From: Parelaphostrongylus tenuis
Taxonomy: Eukaryota; Nematoda; Chromadorea; Rhabditida; Metastrongylidae
Direction: 5' to 3'
Assembly (NCBI GenBank): GCA_019055375.1
Contig: JAHQIW010007136.1
Coordinates: 186,001-250,000, forward strand
DNA length: 64,000 nt
A program made the position numbers and the translations under genes. The notes beneath the pieces were generated by a model. That model ran no database searches, was not told where the DNA came from, and worked only from the letters and a program-made list of their open reading frames with translations. This document shows, piece after piece, positions 36,229-48,406 of the stretch. Each line of letters begins with the position of its first letter. Positions within the stretch are counted from its first letter, which is position 1.

Positions 36229-36291
36229 GGGTTCTGCCCGGCTGATGAGTCTGTAAGGACGAAACACGTGTTTCGGGCTGTACAAGAGCCT
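36229..36291 (+). ncRNA. Type I hammerhead ribozyme, GUU cleavage site
   Basis: Same 63-nt layout as the inverted partner: GGGUUCU outer stem, GCCCGG stem I, CUGAUGA, GUCU-GUAA-GGAC, GAAA, ACACGUGU, then U17 (GUU, an allowed NUH site) and UCGGGC. Only the base at the cleavage position differs between the two arms. Confidence 0.82.
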
Positions 36292-36350
36292 TTACCAGAC
36301 CACATGACATGTTGGCTCAAATAATAATGAAAGGATCTATTCTCCTATAC

Positions 36351-38150
36351 TTGAACAAAATTCGAAATCCAGGAGAATTTTCCTGCATGAAATTATTTCA
36401 AAAAATTTCAAACAACCTGATATCACAATTTATTGAGCGGATTCTAGTACTTTTTGTGCTTGATTCGTATCCTCACATTCATCCTTCAGAAAAGTCTTCG
36501 AGCTGTTCACGTGCTGCATCGGCTTCTACTTTAGAGTTTCGACCTGTCTATGAATGCCGTAAATCTTAGCAGTGGCGACTCTCCTTGAAATCACGGAGGT
36601 GGCCAGGTCAAGGTGTTCATCGATTTATTGCAGGAGACTGCTGGAAGAGGTGATCGAAGCAACGTTCTAGTTATCACCATATATCCTGAAACACTGCACC
36701 ACCAACCACTGCTCTACTCCGCTTCTCTAATTAATCGCCATTTTCAATTTATCAGTTGGTAACCTTCCCGCTGTGTTTCTATTATGACTAGCGCAAAGTG
36801 ATTTTAGGCATCTCCTTGTTAAAAGATAGATAATTGAACTACGCCGTAATGCCCTTCCATAAAAGATGATTCTTGACTGGTTGTTGACTGAACATAGTCC
36901 TTTCATTTGAAAAGCAGTATATAATGGAGCAATCGATAGTAAGTTACCTAGCACATTACGTCATCGCTTAATAGGAAAATTCATTACGTATAAGTATGAA
37001 TTAGGTTATGAATGAGTTCGCTGTTGCCAACACAATAAAGCACTCATTTTGTTATGAAAAGATCGAGACCGATCTCATGACTAAAGTCTCCTTTCCTTTT
37101 CATTTGGTAAAAAGAAGTATTTCTTTTCTCCTGCGGTTTGGTGTTTAGGTGGATACTTGATCTTGGAATGTTCAGACGCATCATAAGAATTGAACATTTG
37201 AGATTGAGTGGGCTTACATGAAAGGCCATTCCAACAAGTTACGTAATTCATTGTAATCCCGCTCTTCAACTAAAATCGGGGTTTGAAAACTAAAACATTG
37301 CTTTGTTGGAGACCAGTGTACAACTACTGTGACAGCAAAAATAACTCAGCTGTTTTCAATATTTATCACATACGTTGTTTTATATCCCCAAGCGGAATGT
37401 AGTAATATGTTTGATTGCCGTATACAAGTAATATTCGCAACTTGTGCTACACAAAATGCTTTAATCGCAATCGCCTTTTTTCAACATCTGCTGGATGGGA
37501 GTTTACTTTCTCCTATATCGATTTGGTGTTCAAGTGGATATATGATCTTGTAATATTGGACGACACTAAGAGAATTGAGCATGTAAGATTAAATGGGCCT
37601 TCATAAAGCCAAACCAAGTGGACCATTGTGACAGCAATTATTTCCCATGGTTTTCGTTAATAATCTTTACATAAGATGCTTGATGACCATATGATTGAAA
37701 ATGCTTTCGTTGGTCGTATACTTGAAATGTTTTCAAGGTACTTTTCATTTGAATGGGGAACAAATGCCCTCATTAGCTGACTTAGAAATTTTCGTAAGAG
37801 TGTTAGCGACCATTCGAAAGCTGAGACTTGAGTATACAACCCCAGGTGCCGGCTTTTTTAAAAAATTCCGTTTATAACGTTGTGAAATCCAGATCAAAAA
37901 TCATGCTAAATTCGCATTTTGCCTTCATTTTTATTACATGCATTTTTCACTGGAAGCCAAAAAGCAAACTAATGAGTAGAAAAATTTTCGTGGTATCTTG
38001 GTTAATTGTTTTATCCAGTGCTTCCTTCGAAGCGGAGGAATAATTCTCAATTGAATAATAAACTTTCAATCGTCTCGCCTCGTTCCGTCCCTTACCACGC
38101 CATTGTCACGACCGTGGCCTTGTTGAATGCCTGTATACAACTTGCCAAAA
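36351..38150. other. No supported gene; local direct duplication
   Basis: 37100-37260 and 37480-37620 are diverged direct repeats (TTTCTCCTGCGGTTTGGTGTTTAGGTGG against TTTCTCCTATATCGATTTGGTGTTCAAGTGG). 37785-37880 is a single arm of the 15966-16262 element. No exon chain is visible. Confidence 0.5.
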
Positions 38151-38514
38151 ATGTGAAACTAAGTCTTATATTGCCTGCCAAGCCGTATTTCCAGAAAATA
38201 AGCACATGGCTAATCAAGAAACATTACGCTATTGGATAATGAGTCTCTAATAGTCTATAGAAAGAGCTCTGTCCGGTGAGGTTTAAAGCACAAATCAAAA
38301 GACCGAGAGAGATCAAAAGACCGGGAGAGATCAAAAGAGCTTTTTGAAAAGCAAACACACTTTTGAACTCTTCAGTGCTTGTGCTAAAGTTTGAGTATTA
38401 GCACTCTAGAAGAGGAGTTTTGTGCAGTGAGATATAAGCGAGATAATAGAAAAAACACGCAGTCTTAAGAAGCATGATTTTGAGCGATAAATAGATAGAT
38501 AAATAGAAAATAAA

Positions 38515-38690
38515 AAGAGCGATGTGCAAAATGGGGTCAGTAGTGTGACGGATAGAGCACGCATTCCTGGAAAGAGTGAGGTGCGGGTTCTAGTCCCGTC
38601 TGCCGCGAAAGTTTTGCACATCACTCTACATCAATGGGTATCTATTTGAGACATTATAACACCGCTAGAAGCGGTTAAATAATCAGTATT
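38515..38690 (+). repeat. SINE-like right half with hairpin tail
   Basis: GTGTGACGGATAGAGCACGC, GGTGCGGGTTCTAGTCCCG and GAAAGTTTTGCACATCACTC match 5325-5432. It is followed by ATGGGTATCTATTTGAGACA and a hairpin ACCGCTAGAAGCGGT-type tail. Confidence 0.6.
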
Positions 38691-40099
38691 TCGTTTGATC
38701 TTTGAACATGATTCTATTTAGAATGTTGCAGCATTTCATAAGGGTGTTTTGAAAACAGGCGACGTGTGGGGTGTAGACTCAAGTCTCAGCTTTTGAACGA
38801 TTACTAACTTTCCTATTAAATTTCTTCTTCAGCGAATGAGATCGGTTTTTCATTTGTCCCCTCATAACTGAAAAGTAACGTTTTCAAGCAAATGCTTCAA
38901 TCATTTATCAGCAAACACGACATATTATCATCACATACGCAAATGTGTCAGGTTTCAATCTCTCGAATATTTTGATTTGGCAAGACCGATACGTTTTCCG
39001 ACCGAAGTCGTGGATGTTGCAAAACGTACGGATCCAGGGAACACCAAGACTCCACTTAGCTCCATTACCTGTACCACCAATTCCGACGATGGCCAGAACA
39101 CACTGAAATCATTAATCTCTATATTCAAGTCATGCGAATGTGAAAATTTCAAAGCATCAAAATGAAGCACATGCTGTTTTCCGACTCCTGTCAATGGGTG
39201 AATGACTATGTTTAGAGCAACTCTGAATGAGTCTTACAGTATGCTTGAAATGTATAGATTTTAAACATCCTTACCCAAACGAAACGTCATATAGTTTGAT
39301 GAATACCTACATGAGTTGAGACCAATGCACTCACCCTTCCATCCTCGAGTCCGAAGTCAATCACATACTCCTCGGGTGGTACAAAGTATGTAACTCCATT
39401 GATGATGAACTCCAAATTTGGTTGTACCATCATTGTCGAGCAGTTCACAGTGTACACCTCGATGTCATAATCATATAGGGCACCTGTCTGGTCAACCACT
39501 TCGTTCATTACATTATCTGGCACTCCAATCCACGGGTTGGAAGTGTCGGAGACAGCCTATATTCTGATAATAAGAAAGCAAATTTCAAGATTCGCCAGTT
39601 CCTTTTTGCTCCGTATACATCGGTGCCGTTCAAAATATTATATTGCAAGTTTAGCGTTTTATTTGAATGTGCTACATACTTACATCTTGACACTTGGTCT
39701 TCTTTGAAAAGTTTCCGATAGAGAAGCCTTCCAAAGGGAATTGCCAAGAACCTTTTTTAGACAGAGCAACATAGTTGATCTCCGATTCACAGTTGGTGGT
39801 GTCTATGGCTCCATAGGTAATCAAACCGCTATTGCCTCCAGCACTTCTGTTCAACTAAAAGTATTTCCTCAAAACATCCAAATCGACTCTAATAAGGCGA
39901 ATTAGTAAGCATCCAAAATCAAACTTATGTTCCAACCTATCTCGTTCGGGCACAAATCCCACTTCAGCATCAATCTTTTTGTGATTGAGTCGCGAGCCAT
40001 GGTTACGCGAAAATGTATTGGATTTTCAGCCCAGAAAATATGAGCCGTAAAGTCAATATTCTCTTCAAATCGTATACTCTTGCAGTGATAGGCGAGATT

Positions 40100-40265
40100 G
40101 AGGCGCACTGTGGCTTGGTGGTTGTGATGCTGGTCGCTGTGCACGTCGAGCCGAGCTATCCCCTCCGCTACTCTTTCCGGCAGTCAACAACAGCGCCCTG
40201 TGGAAACCACAGCGAGGCTTTCCTCGACATTGGAGGGAGGCGCGTTTAACCAGTATTTACGGTAT
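40100..40265 (+). repeat. Dispersed repeat, family F, in protease B intron
   Basis: GGCAGTCAACAACAGCGCCC, CACAGCGAGGC and GGAGGGAGGCGCG are shared with 34370-34570 and 56400-56560. It explains why the intron between exons 5 and 6 of copy B is larger than in copy A. Confidence 0.55.
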
Positions 40266-41898
40266 TCAATTAGACGAATAAACGAATTTAATGCTATAAG
40301 TACTGGGATTCACAAGTGTAAAAACACTCCGCAGACGAATCAGTAAAGTGTCATTAGGTGAGACTACCGCTTTAATCTATTAATCGATCTATCCATCATG
40401 CCTCAAACTATCGACGATTATCGATAGTCGGCTACACCTTTCAACGTGTGAAACTATTCTGAAGCTTGGACAAATATCGGTAACCGAATATTATTGTCAA
40501 ACTATTCTTACTAGAGTCGCTACCAACCTTAGCAGTGTGGATATTTTTCATCGTTTGAAACCATGCAAAACATCCCACTTCTTGCTTAGACAAATGGTAG
40601 ACGGGTTAGAAAATATGCACAGAAATGACTATCTCACGGACTTCAGAAGGTCACTGTTCAAATAGAGCAAATTTCTTTAGTATAAACGCACCTTTCTATC
40701 AAGCCAGATAGTGAAGAGGGGCGCGTCAAGCCTTCGCAGGAGGTGCTGCATTGGTGATTTGGCCTAAAACAGAACTATGTTTGATTTTCTTACTTTCAAT
40801 TCTTTGATAAACTATCACAAATATCCCAGTTTATGTAGTATCTGAATACCACGTCAGATGATTGCGGCCATGAAAGCCCGAGATACCCGTCAAGAGGCAA
40901 GAAAGCATAGAGTTCAGAGACGTTTGCGGCATTCACGAATCCCTGTCGTTTGATTCGTAGACCTGAATAATGTATATCAACTACTGCACTTCAAATTTTT
41001 GTTGAATCAAATTCTAAAACTCCATATGTCAAATTCAGAATTTTGAAACTAACAAACTAATTTGACTAGTTAGGTCTATATTGCAGCAAATTATAGACTT
41101 TGTAAGTGCCGGACTGTAGAGGCATGGCGAATGTTATGAAAGTTGCACCTGGGCGTCACATATCAGTTTTCAACAACATGCCACAGTCCCTGAATTCCAG
41201 AATGGCACAGCTACAAGAAAGTGCAACCACTGAGAATCCTTTCATGATTTGCTTACACTCGCACTTGCTGTGTGTTTGTGAAATACGATGCGTCAAAGCA
41301 ATTACCGGCAAATGAGATAGTATCTTTCACAACTGGTCCTTCCAGCGATCCGTAAAGGTAGTCAAGTTCCGTCGTGTTCTTGAATGGTGCGACCGTTGAC
41401 GATTTGGTTGGGATCGAATTTACGCCTGGTATAGGCGCTACCGAGAGAGCCATTGCAACCTGCTGTGTCACACTTGGCGTCGATCACCCATAGGTTTGAC
41501 GTGCTGGTGTCGAGCAATAGAGAAACGTTCTGTCCTAGAAGTAAATATGTTAAACGTGTGTGAAAACCATTGTCATTATGATCAGCGAAAGGTGTTATGA
41601 TGACCTGGCAATACAAACTGGAAGAGTGAATGAGTAAGCTTTTTTATATTACGTTACAGACCAAGAAACAAGATTATACTTTGAAAAGCGAACATTCGCA
41701 AAACGATTTTTTTTACTAAATCACAGTCACGCATAAACATCCCGGTTTGATGTAAAACGTTACTTTCTTTTCGTTCAAACAATGGCGGATTTCTCATCTC
41801 TTTTATTTTTTCCACCAGGTCATTCCACATATTTGGCACTCAAGCAATGAACGCCAAGTCTAGTAATCAGAAGTAATTAAAATCGCTCTTCCCTTTTG

Positions 41899-42000
41899 AT
41901 GAAGCTGTCATCGAAACAAATCTTGATGCTACTCATACACGAATGGTTAGTAGGGGAAAATGCTAGTGAAGCAGCGCGCAAGATCAATGGAGCTTTCCAC
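41899..42000 (+). pseudogene. Mariner transposase N-terminal fragment
   Basis: The frame reads MKLSSKQILMLLIHEW then GENASEAARKINGAF, an intact piece of the mariner DNA-binding domain, then stops matching. It lies in an intron of protease copy B, on the opposite strand. Confidence 0.75.
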
Positions 42001-43544
42001 CGATGACGGCAGTGTGGCCGAACCTCCAGACTGCATTTTTCAGCTTTCAGTTTCGCGATCCACTTCCTAGTCGTCCGTCCTGTAACCGTATCATCGTCTC
42101 AAGCTCAATAGTCAAGCTTGCTGCTTAACCAGTATTATCCCTGCCCGCCCTCCGGGCACGAGGAGTAAGGGAGTTTGTTCTCAAAACAGCTCCATTTCAA
42201 ATATTTACTTCTGATTAATAAATTTGAAGCTTATTCCTCTGGTGTCAAAATTTACGGAACGAACTAATATAGGTGGCTCCATCAAATGCTTTTCAGTCGT
42301 TTCAGTAACATTCCTTATGAAGGCGCACTGAAATAAGATCTAATGTTTTCTCGCAAAAATGAAGAAGTTCACGGACGCCCATATGAAGATCACATCAGTC
42401 AATAGACACTCACCGGGTGTGCCAACCTTGACGTTTACTGTGTAAAATGAGTCATAGTAGCTCATGATCGGCTGCGATCCATTCTTGCGTACGTGGGTTC
42501 GGTGTAGGCTTCGTTGCTCCAGGTATTCGTCGTATAAGTTAGCCCTCAAATACAAGATACAATAAGAAAAACTATGTTTACCGTATTTCACAATTTTTAT
42601 TTCTCCATGTCTCTGCAGTATCTTCGTTTTCAGTTGATCTTCTATTATTCAATACCCACAAGTTTTTAGATATATCACCTTTGTTTGTATTCGATGAGAA
42701 AGGGTGGAGAGTAGAACGACGCGACTAGGTGGTGCAAAAGATTGCCATTGGCAACTCAAAATTTCAGAAAACACTACGAAATTGCTATGGGCTCAGACCA
42801 TCTCTGATTCCTCTTTGAAAGACTGTCTCTTTTTCCATAAGAGATTTTTTCAGTAAATCGTACTTGATCAAACGGGCTTTGAGCGATCCCGACGAACGAA
42901 CTTCCATCTTGTACGACTTCGCATGAAGTGCGATCACTAGAGCGGCCATGGCGAGAATTGTCTTCATTACTGAAAGTCGCAGTCCTAATTAAATAGCATA
43001 GCTTAAACTTGCAAAACTGTTATAAGATTACTGTATTTCTATTTCATATCCTTTTCCATGTCATTTTTATCAGTAATAGCCTTTACTGTGCTTTGTTACA
43101 AGGCACTGCACAAGTATCACTACATTCTTCTAGCAATTCTTGTAGATAATATCTATAAGCAACTTCCTATCTGTCTTACTTAACAACATTCAGCTCGAAT
43201 CCAGATTATTGAAGTCTTAAATTGTTTTTTATAAAGTTATTCTGTAAAAGTAACTTTTCTTCAAGTTCACAGGATTACTGCGCTCTTCAAATTTTGGCTT
43301 ACTAAGCTTATTGTCAAGCATTACATTACATCATGCAAATGAAGTAGATCAGATGAGGGCACTTACTACCACATCTTTTGAAATGTGTGCTAATTATTAT
43401 TGGAATTTGAAGAAATTCTGCTAGAAAGGCTCAAGATTGAAGCAACTCGTGGGAAACTTTTCTGGATGCAACAATTATGAACAAGAAGGAATTGAATAGA
43501 TTACAAGAAAGGAGATAGATGAATGAGCGATGTAATCAGTGTGC

Positions 43545-43880
43545 TTGTATTTATGGACGAGTATGCAAACTTTCTACTTTATTGCTTTGTTGTTGTAGCG
43601 AATGGCATTTGATTCGTCGAACGCAAGCTGATATTTTTCCGTTCAGCAGTAGAAGCTGATAACGCCTTGTTTTATTGGCACAACGTGCAAAATTTCTGGT
43701 GCTATCTAACGCATACGGTTGTTGTGAGGAATAGTGTATGAAGAGCAATGACGAACATAAATACCTTAGATGGGGCGTTTTAACGGCTGTTGTGGTATAC
43801 CGAACAACTTCCATTTGTGCAATATACTTTAAGATTCTTAATAAGAGCGCAGGTGTTGTCAAAACTATGGAAACTGCGTA
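43545..43880 (-). pseudogene. Upstream duplicated segment (copy B of pair)
   Basis: Counterpart of 28590-29040, with GCACAACGTGCAAAATTTCTGGTG matching GCACACCGCGCAAAATTATTTGGTG. Stops interrupt the frame that is open in the other copy. Confidence 0.35.
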
Positions 43881-43889
43881 TTATACCCA

Positions 43890-44060
43890 GTGGTGAAGGG
43901 TGATATGCAAAAACTGTTGCGTCAGGTGGAATTCTAATTCACAATTCACGCTACCATGGCGCGCGTCCTGAACCGCCGCACTACCAACACTCATCACTTT
44001 TCATTACTGAGTATAAATATCATAACATTATACCACCGCTAATGGCGGTCAAATAAAAAA
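43890..44060 (-). repeat. SINE-like repeat, family B, with hairpin tail
   Basis: Starts GGGTGATATGCAAAAACTG, includes a reversed tRNA-like middle, and ends ACCACCGCTAATGGCGGTCAAATAAA, the same hairpin tail as near 5450, 38655 and 54545. Confidence 0.5.
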
Positions 44061-44899
44061 ACCGTGTGATACTAGGTTGGTGCAAATTAAATTGCGGTTT
44101 CAGACCCTTATGAGACCACAATCACTTTTGTGATTAGATGCAAACAGTGAGAATTTTAGAATGGTAGACGTGATGTTTTTCTGCACTATTCCATGTAGTC
44201 TTGAGAGGACCAGCTTCGATAACTGCCTTCCCCATCACTTCTGGTACGAATGAGACAAAAGCAATCACAGTTTATAAATTTCTGAAATGCGTCCCTTTAA
44301 AAAACTTTCTAGACTAGAACTGCATTGCATATCTGTTGATAAATTCTAATCCAAATGCATCGATGATGTTACGCCTTCTCTCTGCTGCTTTACGACTTGT
44401 TTTCAAGTTGCGGTCTGCAACCGCAAATACATTTGCACCTGTCAACATCCTTTTCGTAATCTAAAATAGGTATATAAAAACAGCAGAAAATGCACCATTA
44501 GCAGAAAATCACAAAAAAAAACGTTTTTTAGCATGACATAAATATTATCGCAATTAGTTAGGAATCTTTTCAAAATCGGCGGTGTATTTCAGTAGTCTGT
44601 AAACCGCAATTACTTTTTTATCAACCTGACAGTTTTGCCTTCCTTTCGCTAAAACTCTTCCAAGACAGCAACGAATGTCGCTCTAAGTTCTCGTATATGA
44701 GCTACCGATTACTCGTTTCCTCCCATCTCTGTCTTATAGTTCACCGTAGTCCCACTGAAGAATGGAGGTTTATAAACATGACGCATGGCCTTTTTAAAAT
44801 TATCTACTGACATTTATTAGAGAAATGAACAATTGATGGAGAAACGATGATGTAAGCAAAATTGAATCGATCAAAAAGATATAAAAATTAGGATGAAGA

Positions 44900-45190
44900 G
44901 CACAGCTTATCGCTTTAATCTCTGAGGGGCATGTCAAGCATCCAATTACATCAAGTATCATTATAAATGCTCAGATGCATATCGGGCTTTCACAATGACT
45001 CGTAGTGGTATCAAATCAATGTTGCTATCCTCCCTAGAAACAAAATGTTAGTGCCGAGGAAATGGAAGGTCTCATGAGCTTGGGACCAATGAGGCTCTTT
45101 TACACTACCCGTCTTCACATTCAGTGTCAATCCTAGCACATTTCGTATTTTAGACCCCTTTTGCATTTTCTCTACACTGCGGTCTCCAGC
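44900..45190 (-). repeat. Degenerate SINE, family A
   Basis: CAATGACTCGTAGTGG, CAATGTTGCTATCCTCC and GGAAGGTCTCATGAGC keep the order of the family A body on the minus strand; the head is eroded. Confidence 0.5.
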
Positions 45191-45246
45191 CTTCTGCATG
45201 TGAGTCTAACCCTGACGTCAGATTTGTACCTCGTTCTTACTACTGT

Positions 45247-45868
45247 TTAACACGTTAACAACGATGTTGAAAGCCTGGGCGGCACGCGGCGCAGGCCTGC
45301 GGTGAACACGGCGACTACAATGACGTTGTGATAGGTTTCTAATGAAATATGGATTTTTATAGTTACTAAAGAGAGTTTTGCCGCCAGTAAATGGTTAAAT
45401 ATGATAGAAGAGACATCAATGAAGCTATCTGTAGCAAAAACATTGACGATACTTTTTCCTTGAATCTCAAATCTCGAGGAGAAGGGCAGATACTCACTGA
45501 CGAACTCTGCTTGCAAAACGTTAGCTTTTTGCGCTAGTAGAAAAATAAGAGTCACTAAATGAAGCAAGCTCAGCGGGGGAACAGGAATAAACTATCAGAT
45601 GACTGCTTTACCCGGGAAACATAGATGATTTTTCAATTTATGGGCACTCTCTTAACTATACAACTCTTTGCAGAAGTCTCTTCTGCTGTATTCTATCATT
45701 TTATCACGACAATATCCCCTCAGAACCTCAGAATACCAAACATATTCCCATATTACCATTGCAAAGCGTGATAATGAGGACTCTCCCCTCTCCGCGCCGC
45801 GCCGAACTGCACCACACGCTGGTTACGGCTTGAGCTAATAACAGCTCAGATCGTTGTAAACGTGTTAA
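45247..45868. mobile_element. TTAA-flanked non-autonomous DNA element, copy 1
   Basis: TTAA at both ends (45247-45250, 45865-45868), with 15-bp terminal inverted repeats CACGTTAACAACGAT and CACGTTTACAACGAT. Sub-terminal GC-rich segments (GGCACGCGGCGC and CGCGCCGCGCCG) are also inverted. It is collinear over its length with 60183-60867. A minus-strand frame (45247-45567) looks protein-like but is explained by shared descent of the element. TTAA targets suggest piggyBac-type mobilisation. Confidence 0.75.
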
Positions 45869-45944
45869 TACCTGTCAAGCTGATTCTCACGGGGATTCGG
45901 AAATATGCGTACGAATATTACTCCGCCGTTTTTCTTTGCAGTAA

Positions 45945-46760
45945 AAACAAAAGAATGCAAATCCTTTTTTTGTTTGAAGACGCATTAAGGATGCTGTTTA
46001 TTTGTATGTTTTCTATTCGCAAAATAACTTACATATTAATTTTTTAAGACTTTGAACAAAACGACTTTTGCACCCACAAACGCCTTTTTTTCAAAATTTC
46101 CTGATTCGTAGCTGGAATGTGGTGATTTCAAGTAATAATCTGACAGTGCAGTGTCGGGAGAGTAATACCTGTAAGGTAAAGCCTTCTAAAACATCTCAAT
46201 TCAACTCTTTTATGACATTTTCACTAGGTATTTTCAACATGAAGTCGAACATTATCATTAAAGAAATTTCTAAGGTTCGCGCCGTATTGATTTTTCAATA
46301 TAGTTATTGCAGGTGTATGACCTCGTTATCGTTCAGTTGCGCATTTTCTTTTGTACGTTTTGGTATACAACATGCCTGTAGTTACTTTTAGATGAAGCTC
46401 GCTCCAAGCTCCATCAATCTTATGCGCCGCTTCACCATCACTTCCCTCTAAGCATCATTTGTGCATGATTAGGTAGCGATATTCTTCCTACGATAGCTCC
46501 ATCTCAAAGCAGGAATGGGCAAGTTATAGTAAATTGCACGCAAGGAAATGCACTATTGAGAGATATTGAAATCAAGCAACTTTATTTACTTTTGGTTAAC
46601 AAATCTCTAAAGTGAATTTTCCGCAAGTCGCCTTCTCCAGATACAAAAATCGTCATCTTTAATGTCCTGTAAAACCATCTCATAAAATATTTTGCTTATA
46701 CGAGACAGAAATAAATAGCGTTTTTCGACGCATTTTCAAACAAAAGAATTTGAACGTCTT
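45945..46760. mobile_element. Decayed mariner-like element
   Basis: Collinear with 14155-14930: CACCCACAAACGCCTTTTTTTC and GATTCGTAG at the left, TCCTGTAAAACCATCTCATAAAATATTTTGC at the right. 46390-46480 holds an inverted mariner N-terminal relic. Confidence 0.55.
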
Positions 46761-47621
46761 TATTTTTACTAATATTACAGCAAAAAAAATAATAAGCTGC
46801 GAATGTACGGTTGCAGACCGAACAGTTAAACGAAAACAGTCGTTCTGTTTACAAGACGTAAACTTTTTTTAGGCACTTCTGATAAATAATTACCAACACT
46901 AGAGGGATTAGAGGCTTGATGAGTCCGTTGATAAATCGACCCACCATCAAGATTCCGATGAGAGGCGTCATAAACAGTGAGCAAAACGCCGTTGATCATA
47001 ACATTATGATAAAATTTTCTAAAAAGTGAAGAAATTCTGCTCATACGTGTGAATATCTAAAAGGTTCTATTTCTGGATCATGATCTTCAACTATCTATGT
47101 GTATTGTATTACCATAGAGCATCAGATCTTTCGATCACATTTACATTTGGCGTGTTTACTATCTTCACACTGCATAATACTGAACATCCAGTCTTGATAA
47201 GAAGTTCATTATGCATTCCATTCCATAAATGTGAATGCATTGAATAGAGAAAAAGATGCCACGGTAGCAATAAAACGTTTCTGATAACGACGATACTGTG
47301 TTCCAAAAACTAAAGAACAATAAAAGCAAAACAACAACAACACTGCACTGAAAAGCTTCAACTGCCTTGAATTCTGGCGATTAAGAACTTCAAAAATTTT
47401 CCTTATCATTTAAGGACTAGGCCACGATGCTATTAGGAGTTTTCAGGAACCTATTGCGGCTCTTCTTCAAGTATTATTCTAAATTCTCCATAAAAAAAAT
47501 CAATTCTGGAGCATTCATTGGGCTGCTGTGTCAATGTCATCTCTGAGAATCCATTAGCAAATTTCGTTCCGGAAAAAAAAACCTGAAGATGACATTGTCA
47601 AAGGTTTTCAAACAAATTGTA

Positions 47622-47978
47622 TCAAACCACTTTTCTGAAAGAGCACTGTAGAAATAAGTAACATTCAACAACACATGTAATTTCTGTCTCTCCGAAATCC
47701 ACTATAAAAGGTATTCTAGGGATGATCGAAAACCAGATATTATCTGAATATTCGGTAGGCTCGGTCACACAGGTAATGAACGCCTCAACACATTTTTTAT
47801 TCGTATCTCTTGCTTTATTATGTGCAATCTGTAGACAGTCATCAATTTTTAAAGTGGCCTGAATAGAAGATTTGGAAACATCTACATCAAATAAATGACT
47901 TTCACCTCGCAGAGAAAAATGGTCTTCAGTTGTCACCACTGCGAGAATACATATGTGCATTTGATTCTTAAAATTCAA
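47622..47978 (-). CDS. Uncertain coding exon in the duplicated block
   Basis: A 118-residue frame with a Cys-containing middle (KIDDCLQIAHNKARDTNKKC then FITCVTEP). The duplicated counterpart near 30900-31060 carries stops. I do not recognise a domain and no clear splice borders fit, so this may be a relic. Confidence 0.2.
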   Translation of the reverse strand: MNFKNQMHICILAVVTTEDHFSLRGESHLFDVDVSKSSIQATLKIDDCLQIAHNKARDTNKKCVEAFITCVTEPTEYSDNIWFSIIPRIPFIVDFGETEITCVVECYLFLQCSFRKVV

Positions 47979-48124
47979 GGTTTATAAATAATTAAAAAAA
48001 ATATATATAGACTTAGTAAATATCGTTTCCGTACTACTGAGTTGATATTGAGCGCTATTTCTTTGAAGTTTTGACTTAGTTCCATTCATTATTATTTGAG
48101 CCAACATGTCATGTGGTCTGGTAA

Positions 48125-48187
48125 GGGCTCTTGTACAGCCCGAGACACGTGTTTCGTCCTTACAGACTCATCAGCCGGGCAGAATCC
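48125..48187 (-). ncRNA. Type I hammerhead ribozyme, GUC cleavage site
   Basis: GGAUUCU outer stem against AGAGCCC, stem I GCCCGG/UCGGGC, CUGAUGA, GUCU-GUAA-GGAC, GAAA, ACACGUGU, C17. The core is intact and nearly identical to 35782-35844. Confidence 0.85.
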
Positions 48188-48343
48188 GTCGTCTTTCGAT
48201 ATTTTTATAGTCAGTTCTCTCGGAGGCTCTGTGTCAGGTGAAAATTTTTCTTGACATAGAAGGGAAAACGTTCATATTCAATGACTCTCTGTAAGAGAGC
48301 AGAGCTCCCAAGAGAACTGACTACAAGAATATCAAAAGACGAC

Positions 48344-48406
48344 GGGTTCTGCCCGACTGACGAGTTTGTAAGGACGAAACACGTGTATCGGGCTGTACAA
48401 GAGCCC
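48344..48406 (+). ncRNA. Type I hammerhead ribozyme, GUA cleavage site
   Basis: GGGUUCU/AGAGCCC outer stem (7 pairs), stem I GCCCGA/UCGGGC (the G-U pair of the other arm becomes A-U), core CUGACGA (N7 = C, permitted), stem II GUUU-GUAA-GGAC, GAAA, ACACGUGU, A17. Confidence 0.8.

Larger units (their letters stand above)
35692..36339. mobile_element. Hammerhead-ribozyme element HA-1
   Basis: A 648-bp element flanked by the 11-bp direct repeat TTCTCCTATAC (35681-35691 and 36340-36350). It holds two inverted arms of about 130-150 bp, each carrying a hammerhead ribozyme (35782-35844 minus; 36229-36291 plus). The left end extends outward to CCTTCGAGTGCTTTATTGAG; the right end stops inside the matching arm at AATGAAAGGATCTA, so the ends are asymmetric. 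The interior has a second arm fragment and a triplicated 52-bp unit (36048-36200). There is no coding capacity. The long direct repeat and truncation fit target-primed retroposition better than cut-and-paste; this is inference. Confidence 0.75.
38955..42967 (-). pseudogene. Pepsin-like aspartic protease (A1 family), copy B, frame-broken
   Basis: Exons: 42864-42967, 42414-42544, 41306-41534, 40850-40962, 40692-40763, 39684-39854, 39335-39556, 38955-39102. Borders and phases match copy A, and protein similarity is high throughout. Signal peptide residues 1-16 (MKTILAMAALVIALHA). The first catalytic motif is DTSTSNLWV; the second reads DTSNPWIG. The flap Tyr equivalent seems kept. Two 1-bp insertions relative to copy A break the frame: exon 3 is 229 bp instead of 228 (extra A in CCCAACC near 41412), and exon 8 has AAAA where three A are expected (near 38992-38995), after IHDFG. 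In the unshifted frame the tail would end GLAKSKYSRD. A secreted digestive protease by ancestry; probably a pseudogene unless these are sequencing errors. Confidence 0.8.
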
